12,090 bases of DNA, taken from contig JAJFUG010000100.1 in NCBI GenBank assembly GCA_021372515.1, positions 1 through 12,090 on the forward strand, given 5' to 3'. The DNA is from a bacterium (GTDB lineage: Bacteria; Gemmatimonadota; Glassbacteria; GWA2-58-10). Under the pieces are notes generated by a model. That model was given only the letters and a program-made list of their open reading frames with translations, had not been told where the DNA came from and did not search any database. Below are positions 7,742 through 12,090 of the stretch, piece after piece (position 1 is the first letter of the stretch; the number at the start of each line of letters is the position of its first letter). Made by a program: the position numbers and the translations under genes.

Positions 7742-7897
7742 ATGCCGCAGAAATTCAGCACCGCCGCCGACATTTGCCGTCTGGTCTTTCTCACCACCGC
7801 GCTCAGCCTGCTCTGGAGCGTGGAGGACATGTTCGGCGACCCGGCGGACGATCAGACGCGCAAGGGCCCCTCAGGCCCGGAACACACATCCCTCTAA
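7742..7897 (+). CDS. Small unrecognised protein, 51 aa, one hydrophobic segment
   Basis: An ORF too short for most gene callers. It begins with ATG 7742, has GGAG eight bases upstream and ends in TAA at 7897. The N-terminal half contains ICRLVFLTTALSLLW (residues 11-25), a plausible membrane or signal segment, followed by an acidic then hydrophilic tail (EDMFGDPADDQTRKG). I do not recognise a family. A hairpin overlaps the stop codon, supporting a self-contained unit. The ribosome site can pair with its own flank (CTCCA-GGA-TGGAG, 7721-7733), which could limit translation. A chance ORF remains possible because the region is GC-rich. Confidence 0.4.
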   Translation: MPQKFSTAADICRLVFLTTALSLLWSVEDMFGDPADDQTRKGPSGPEHTSL

Positions 7898-7923
7898 GCC
7901 GCTACGGCCACGGTTGCGGCTTT
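7897..7923 (+). terminator. Weak terminator-like hairpin after the small gene
   Basis: AGCCGC (7897-7902) pairs with GCGGCT (7916-7921), with a further AC/GT pairing inside after one mismatch, and TTT follows (7921-7923). The stem overlaps the last base of the TAA stop. The T tract is short, so termination would be partial. It separates the small gene from metE. Confidence 0.35.
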
Positions 7924-8038
7924 CCCCAGGTTACCGGAACGAAAAAATCCCCCGAAAAATTATCCTTGCCGCCCTCCGGGTATTATATTGTCAGGAAAAG
8001 GGACATTTTCCCGGCAATCATATACAAGGGGGAGGTGG

Positions 8039-10342
8039 ATGCAGACTGCAATCCAAGGCTTTCCGCGCCTGGGCGCGGAGCGCGAGCTGAAATTCGCTCT
8101 CGAATCGTTCTGGAAAGGTGAGATAGATTCCGCCGGGCTGGAGCGCCGCGCCGCCGCACTTCGCAAGCAGAACTACGAGTTCCTGGCCGCGGCCGGGCTG
8201 GATTTAATCCCGGTGGGCGATTTCTCTTTCTACGACCGCATGCTCGACACGGCGGTGATGGTGGGTGCGGTGCCGCCGCGTTTTGCCGGGGCGGCACCGG
8301 GCCTGGAGCTGTATTTCCGGATGGCCCGCGGCGGGGCCACGGAAAGCGGCAACATCCATCCCTTGAGCATGCTCAAGTGGTTCAACACCAACTACCACTA
8401 TCTGGTCCCAGAGTTCAGCCACGGCGAGAGTTTCCGCCTGGCGGACCGCACTCTGCTGCGTCTGGTGGATGAGGCCCTGGCCCTGGGGGTCAAGGCCATG
8501 CCGGCGCTGATCGGGCCGGTGACTTTCCTGCGGCTGGGGCGCTCGACCGATGGAGTGGAGCCGCTGGCCCTGCTGGAGGCCCTTCTGCCGGTGTACGAGC
8601 AGGTGGTCGCCGAGCTGGCCGCGCGGGGCGTGGAGTGGATCCAGCTCGATGAACCCTGGTTCGCGGGTGAGGCCACGGAGCGCGACCGCAAGGCCCTGGC
8701 CCTGGCCTGCGCCCGTCTTAAAAGCACCGCCGGCAACGCCCGTCTGGTCGTCCAGACCTATTTCGACAGTGTGGGCGACAATTTCGCGGCCCTGGCCGCT
8801 CTTCCGGTGGACGGCCTGGGGCTGGATTTCGTACACGGGCCCGAGAACCTTGACCTGCTCGAAAAGCACAGCCTGCCCAAGGACAAGAAACTGTTCGCCG
8901 GGGTGGTGGATGGGCGCAATATCTGGGTGCTGGACACGGAGAAAGCCCTCGGCCTGGTCGATAGGCTCAAGGCCCTCGTGGGCGCGGAGCGCCTGGTGCT
9001 GGCAAGCTCCTGCTCACTGCAGCACGTGCCGGTGACAGTGGAGCCGGAGCGCCACCTGCCGGAGGAGGTGTTCAACCTTCTGGCGTTCGCGCGCGAGAAA
9101 GTGCAGGAGTTGGTGGCCCTGGCCCGGACTGTGGATGGAAACGCCTCGGCCCAGGACAAGGCCCGTCTGGACAGTGCCGCGGCGGCGCGGAAAGTGAGCA
9201 CGATAAGCAAGCTGCGTGTGGCCCCGGAGGTGCGCTCACGTGTGTCCGGCCTGACCGAGGCCAGTTTCAGCCGCGGGCTGCCCTACGACCAGCGCCGCCC
9301 CTTACAGCAGAAAAAGCTGGGTCTGCCGCTTTTGCCCACCACCACGATCGGCTCGTTCCCCCAGACCTCGGACATACGCCGTCTGCGCGCCCGCCTGCGC
9401 AAGGGCGAGCTGACCGGGGCGCAGTATGTGGAGGCGCTGCGGAACGATATCCGCTCGCTGGTGAAATTCCAGGAGGAGGTGGGTCTGGACGTGCTGGTGC
9501 ACGGCGAGTTCGAGCGCAACGATATGGTGGAGTATTTCGGCGAGCAGTTGGGGGGCTATTTCTTCACCCGGAACGGCTGGGTGATCAGCTACGGCAGCCG
9601 GGGGGTGAAACCGCCGGTGATCTACGGCGACATCCGCCGCGCCGCACCGATGACCGTGGAATGGAGCGCGTTCGCCCAGAGCCTCACCCAGCGGCCGATG
9701 AAAGGCATGCTGACCGGCCCGGTGACCATGCTCAACTGGTCGTTCGTGCGGGATGACATCTCGCGGCGCGAGGTGACTTTCCAGCTCGCCCTGGCCATCC
9801 GGGACGAGACCGTGGACCTGGAGTCCGCGGGGATCGGGGTGATCCAGGTGGATGAGCCGGCCCTGCGCGAGGGACTGCCCCTGCGCAAGGCGAAACAGGC
9901 CGACTACCTGGCCTGGGCGGTGGATGCGTTCCGGTTGACCGCGGCTGGGGTGAGGCCCGAGACCCAGGTCCACAGCCACATGTGCTACAGCGATTTCAAC
10001 ACCATCATCGCCGATATCATCCGGATGGACGCGGATGTGATCTCGATTGAGAACTCGCGCGCCGGGGGGCAGCTGCTCAAGGTGTTCCGCGACCGCGAGT
10101 ACCCGAGCGAGATCGGGCCGGGCATCTGGGACATCCACAGCCCGCTGGTGCCGGAGCAGGAGGAGATCGAGCACCGTCTGGACGAGATCGCCGCGGTGCT
10201 CCCGCTGGAGCGTCTTTGGGTCAACCCGGACTGCGGGCTGAAGACCCGTTCCTGGCAGGAGGTCACGCCCTCGCTGCGCCACATGGTGGATGCCGCGGTG
10301 AGCCGTCGCGAGCGCGCCGCGCACGGCGGGGGCGGGCACTGA
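8039..10342 (+). CDS. metE: Cobalamin-independent methionine synthase MetE
   Basis: 5-methyltetrahydropteroyltriglutamate-homocysteine S-methyltransferase, 767 aa, which makes methionine in the cytoplasm without vitamin B12. Both family halves are present: the N-terminal barrel (from IQGFPRLGAERELKFALESF) and the catalytic C-terminal barrel, which begins at TTTIGSFPQTSDIRR. The zinc and homocysteine site is intact: His647 and Cys649 (HSHMCYSDF), Glu671 (SIENSR) and Cys732 (NPDCGLKTR), each six residues later than in the E. coli enzyme. His700 in WDIHSP matches the E. coli proton-donor histidine, and QVDEPAL is also conserved. ATG 8039 follows GGGGGAGGTGG; a TTG at 7988 would add 17 residues unlike the family. 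I see no good promoter directly upstream, only TATTATATT (7981-7989) without a -35 element. It is first in an apparent three-gene operon. Confidence 0.98.
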   Translation: MQTAIQGFPRLGAERELKFALESFWKGEIDSAGLERRAAALRKQNYEFLAAAGLDLIPVGDFSFYDRMLDTAVMVGAVPPRFAGAAPGLELYFRMARGGATESGNIHPLSMLKWFNTNYHYLVPEFSHGESFRLADRTLLRLVDEALALGVKAMPALIGPVTFLRLGRSTDGVEPLALLEALLPVYEQVVAELAARGVEWIQLDEPWFAGEATERDRKALALACARLKSTAGNARLVVQTYFDSVGDNFAALAALPVDGLGLDFVHGPENLDLLEKHSLPKDKKLFAGVVDGRNIWVLDTEKALGLVDRLKALVGAERLVLASSCSLQHVPVTVEPERHLPEEVFNLLAFAREKVQELVALARTVDGNASAQDKARLDSAAAARKVSTISKLRVAPEVRSRVSGLTEASFSRGLPYDQRRPLQQKKLGLPLLPTTTIGSFPQTSDIRRLRARLRKGELTGAQYVEALRNDIRSLVKFQEEVGLDVLVHGEFERNDMVEYFGEQLGGYFFTRNGWVISYGSRGVKPPVIYGDIRRAAPMTVEWSAFAQSLTQRPMKGMLTGPVTMLNWSFVRDDISRREVTFQLALAIRDETVDLESAGIGVIQVDEPALREGLPLRKAKQADYLAWAVDAFRLTAAGVRPETQVHSHMCYSDFNTIIADIIRMDADVISIENSRAGGQLLKVFRDREYPSEIGPGIWDIHSPLVPEQEEIEHRLDEIAAVLPLERLWVNPDCGLKTRSWQEVTPSLRHMVDAAVSRRERAAHGGGGH

Positions 10343-10345
10343 GAT

Positions 10346-10846
10346 ATGAGCTCGACTGAGCAGCAGAGGACAATCGCGCCGGAACTGGCCCCGGTGCTGG
10401 ATATCGCGGCCGGGGCGTTCGCCGGGGAGCCGGAGTGCACGCTGCACCGTCTGTTCCTGTTCGATCCGCTACGGCGGGAGGACGAGACCTGGGGATTCGT
10501 GATAGTCACCCGCAGGGCGGGCGGCCCTGACCGTCTGGAGCTGGCCGCCTTTTCCTACCGGGTGGACTCCGCCGGTGCGGTCACACGCCGCCTGGAGAGC
10601 CGCCGCGCCATGATCCCGGCCGAGCGGTTGACCGATGTGGTCGAGGGGATCGTGCTGCGCCTGGACGAGCCGGACTGCTCGTACAGGGAACTGGATCTGG
10701 GCGGCCATGAGTCCCTGGCGGCCCAGCTCGAACACCTGCGGAGCAAGTTGTTCGGAGGAGAGAATGAACCAGCCCCAGAACAGGGCGAGCCTGATCTGCA
10801 ACACGGCCCGGGTGACCGGGCTGCAGGGACGGCTGGCGCTGATTGA
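10346..10846 (+). CDS. Hypothetical protein with out-of-frame tail overlapping rseC
   Basis: A 166-aa soluble protein I do not recognise. It starts three bases after the metE stop, so it is probably co-translated. Residues 1-135 look like a compact alpha/beta domain (HRLFLFDPLRREDETWGFVI, then RLELAAFSYRVDSAGAV, then a helix ending in EHLRSKLFGG). The last 27 or so residues are Pro/Gly/Ala/Asp-rich low complexity and are encoded entirely within the start of the next gene in another frame. The original stop was therefore probably near 10764 and has been lost, or there is a frameshift in this sequence. There are no signal peptide, Cys cluster or membrane segments. Confidence 0.65.
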   Translation: MSSTEQQRTIAPELAPVLDIAAGAFAGEPECTLHRLFLFDPLRREDETWGFVIVTRRAGGPDRLELAAFSYRVDSAGAVTRRLESRRAMIPAERLTDVVEGIVLRLDEPDCSYRELDLGGHESLAAQLEHLRSKLFGGENEPAPEQGEPDLQHGPGDRAAGTAGAD

Positions 10847-11237
10847 GGTGTCGCGGACCTCGGCCTGCGAGGGCTGCAGCCAGCAGGGGGGATGCGCGAT
10901 ATCGCTGGAACAGGGGAGCCCCGGCCGCACTCTGGCCGAGAACCCCCTGGGCGCCCGTCCCGGCGACACGGTGGAGGTCTCGCTGCCCGAGGGGGTGGTG
11001 GTCTGGGGCGCGCTGACAGTCTACATCCTGCCCCTGGTCGCCCTGTTCGCCGGCATGTTCCTGGCCGAGCGCTACGGGGCCGCTCTGGCGCCCGGCTGGG
11101 GCCAGAACGCGCTGGATATGGCGGGCGGGGCGCTGGGCCTGGCCGTGGGCCTGGTCCTGGTGCGTCTGGCCAGCCGTCACTGGCGCATCCTCACCTCGCG
11201 GCCCGAGATAACGCGCATTATCGCGCGGGCGCAATGA
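10764..11237 (+). CDS. SoxR-reducing system RseC/MucC-like membrane protein
   Basis: A 157-aa RseC family protein (positive regulator of sigma-E / SoxR reduction, often linked to Rnf complexes). The N-terminal soluble domain has the typical Cys signature SACEGCSQQGGC (Cys35, Cys38, Cys44), probably binding iron-sulphur or another metal. Two membrane segments follow at about 80-100 (VVVWGALTVYILPLVALFAG) and 118-137, with a short charged tail. Length is normal. ATG 10764 follows GGAGGAG at good spacing, so the start is firm even though it lies 83 bases inside the preceding gene. No rnf, soxR or rpoE genes are visible nearby, so its partner is unknown. The end converges with the cytochrome gene 42 bases away. 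Confidence 0.85.
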   Translation: MNQPQNRASLICNTARVTGLQGRLALIEVSRTSACEGCSQQGGCAISLEQGSPGRTLAENPLGARPGDTVEVSLPEGVVVWGALTVYILPLVALFAGMFLAERYGAALAPGWGQNALDMAGGALGLAVGLVLVRLASRHWRILTSRPEITRIIARAQ

Positions 11238-11279
11238 GTCCCGTTCGGGTGAACCTGTGAACTGCGGCTGTACGGGGTG

Positions 11280-11669
11280 CTATTCGCGGGGCAGACGGCT
11301 TGCGAGGTAAAGGCGGATATCGTCCCGCTCCCGGGATGAGAGCAGGTTGCGGCTTTTTTTCTGCATGCAGGCCAGGGTCGAATCGATCTCGCCGGCCAGC
11401 ATCCCGCTTTTGAATACGAAATTTACGCTGTGGCAGACAGAGCATTTCTGGCTCAAAAGCTTGGCCCCTTCGGACAAATCCTCCGCCAGGCGACTTTCCC
11501 CCGTTGCGCCGCCCGCCAGGCTGTCGGTCTCGCCGGCTGCGGCCATGCCGGAGGGCATGAGAAAACCCATGCTCTGCTGATTTATTCTCAGCTCCAGGCT
11601 GCGGTAGGGAGCCACTCCCACCAGCAGCAGGAACAGCGCCGCCGCTGTTGTCAGCTTGATTGTCTTCAT
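11280..11669 (-). CDS. Exported mono-haem cytochrome c
   Basis: A 129-aa class I-like c-type cytochrome. Residues 1-20 form a signal segment or membrane anchor (MKTIKLTTAAALFLLLVGVA). The haem site is CSVCH (Cys76, Cys79, His80) and the likely distal ligand is Met102 in ACMQKKSRNLLSSRERDDIR, a spacing usual for small cytochromes; Met90 is an alternative. A low-complexity, Gly/Ala-rich linker (about 35-65) precedes the haem domain. It would shuttle electrons in the periplasm. It stands alone, convergent with rseC, has a near-consensus promoter about 110 bases upstream and a terminator-like hairpin in its leader. The ribosome site is poor, so the start is less certain than the family. Confidence 0.85.
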   Translation of the reverse strand: MKTIKLTTAAALFLLLVGVAPYRSLELRINQQSMGFLMPSGMAAAGETDSLAGGATGESRLAEDLSEGAKLLSQKCSVCHSVNFVFKSGMLAGEIDSTLACMQKKSRNLLSSRERDDIRLYLASRLPRE

Positions 11670-11694
11670 CCGTACGGGACAGTTCTTCTCAGAG

Positions 11695-11725
11695 AAAAAG
11701 AGACCCCGGACAGAACGTTTCCGGG
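11695..11725 (-). terminator. Terminator-like hairpin in the cytochrome c leader (possible attenuator)
   Basis: Read on the minus strand, CCCGGA (11725-11720) pairs with TCCGGG (11710-11705) across a 9-base loop, followed by a T-rich run ending in TTTTT (11699-11695). It lies between the promoter (11777-11805) and the start codon (11669), so if active it would stop transcription before the gene. Confidence 0.45.
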
Positions 11726-11776
11726 AGGGGCCGGGGCAAGGTGCGGATCGCCGCGCCTGTCTGACGCGCTAAGGAT

Positions 11777-11805
11777 ATTGTATTTGCAGTCATTTCAGTT
11801 GTCAA
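11777..11805 (-). promoter_or_regulatory. Near-consensus sigma70 promoter of the cytochrome c gene
   Basis: On the minus strand TTGACA (11805-11800) is followed after 17 bases by TACAAT (11782-11777). Transcription would start near 11770, leaving a leader of about 100 bases. The same bases read on the plus strand give TTGTCA (11799-11804) with a weak GAAAAT 18 bases later (11823-11828), a possible overlapping promoter for the gene at 11957. Confidence 0.7.
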
Positions 11806-11956
11806 GGACTTCCGTGGCCGCAGAAAATTTGTTTCCCTGGCCGCCTCTCGGCATTACATTTCCCTCTGCCCTGCGGGGCCGCGTGCAGCGGTCTTCCGGT
11901 GCGTGCAGGCTATTCGAGCGGGCTGTCCAGGTCCCGAAACCCACGGGTGAAAAAGG

Positions 11957-12090
11957 ATGAAAATTCGTCCAGGAATACAGTTTTCCGGCCTGAACGGCCT
12001 TCTGAGCGGGCTGGTTTTGCTGCTGGCCGCCGCCGCACCGCTGGCCGCACAGAGCAAGTACGCCGGCGAATCGTTCAGCGTGGGCGTGGG
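11957..12090 (+). CDS. PorV/PorQ-like outer-membrane protein, 5' fragment
   Basis: The window ends within this gene; only 44 codons are present. Residues 1-32 form a long signal peptide (hydrophobic LLSGLVLLLAAAAPLAAQ, cleavage probably after Gln32). The mature start SKYAGESFSVGVG matches the opening of PorV/PorQ family beta-barrels, which typically read KYAGEFLS.GVGARALGMGG. Such proteins occur in FCB-group and related bacteria, often with type IX secretion. AAAAAGG abuts the ATG, an unusually short ribosome-site spacing, but an in-frame stop just upstream (TGA 11948) leaves ATG 11957 as the only good start. The identification rests on about 13 residues. Confidence 0.6.
   Translation, partial: MKIRPGIQFSGLNGLLSGLVLLLAAAAPLAAQSKYAGESFSVGV

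Noticed and set aside
7560-8038. Cobalamin or SAM riboswitch before metE
   Set aside because: I looked for a B12-box-like conserved core and a SAM-I-like layout and found neither; only simple hairpins are present.
7988-8038. TTG start that would extend MetE by 17 residues
   Set aside because: ATG 8039 has a strong ribosome site and gives the normal N-terminus; the extension is unlike the family and overlaps a hairpin.
9302-10447. Minus-strand open frame of 381 codons opposite metE
   Set aside because: It is antisense to the MetE catalytic half, where all zinc ligands are in the plus-strand frame; its composition is a shadow.

Overview
This is a GC-rich bacterial chromosome segment with one clearly AT-rich block in the middle. 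One 60-base line of metE (8641-8700) has 43 G/C, while one line of the AT-rich block (5281-5340) has 21. The window offers no phylogenetic marker good enough to name the organism. Two twin-arginine-type aldo/keto reductases, a MoxR/DUF58 pair, RseC, a mono-haem cytochrome c and the first residues of what looks like a PorV/PorQ-type outer-membrane protein suggest a diderm from a high-GC lineage in or near the FCB group (Gemmatimonadota or candidate phyla such as Glassbacteria or Latescibacterota). That placement is inference.

Layout. Positions 1-354 hold no gene I can support, only a 15-bp palindrome. A minus-strand exported aldo/keto reductase (355-1347) has a strong sigma70-like promoter. 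A small plus-strand lipoprotein (1598-1891) is followed by the decayed 3' tail of a DUF3471-like domain (about 2021-2161). A minus-strand two-gene operon, moxR-DUF58 (4093 down to 2193), has two TTG starts, each with a good Shine-Dalgarno sequence, and a 4-base overlap.

Directly upstream on the same strand is the AT-rich island: a TcmP-family protein (5916-4948) followed 9 bases later by an SPL-like radical SAM protein (4938-4129). The pair has its own promoter and sits beside a palindromic repeat cluster (6024-6155). It is the best candidate here for an under-described system. Next comes a second exported aldo/keto reductase with a C-terminal two-cluster ferredoxin domain (6245-7474, minus).

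The divergent intergenic region 7475-8038 carries a near-consensus promoter for that reductase, two perfect hairpins and an unlisted 51-codon gene (7742-7897). The plus-strand operon metE, a hypothetical protein and an RseC-like protein (8039-11237) follows, the last two overlapping by 83 bases. A convergent mono-haem cytochrome c gene (11280-11669) has a near-perfect promoter and a terminator-like hairpin in its leader. The window ends inside the first 44 codons of a PorV/PorQ-like gene.

The genes do not form one pathway. The two reductases may act in the periplasm after Tat export. MoxR and DUF58 form a known chaperone/scaffold pair. MetE makes methionine. The TcmP/radical SAM pair looks imported and functionally independent, but its promoter may now also drive moxR-DUF58.
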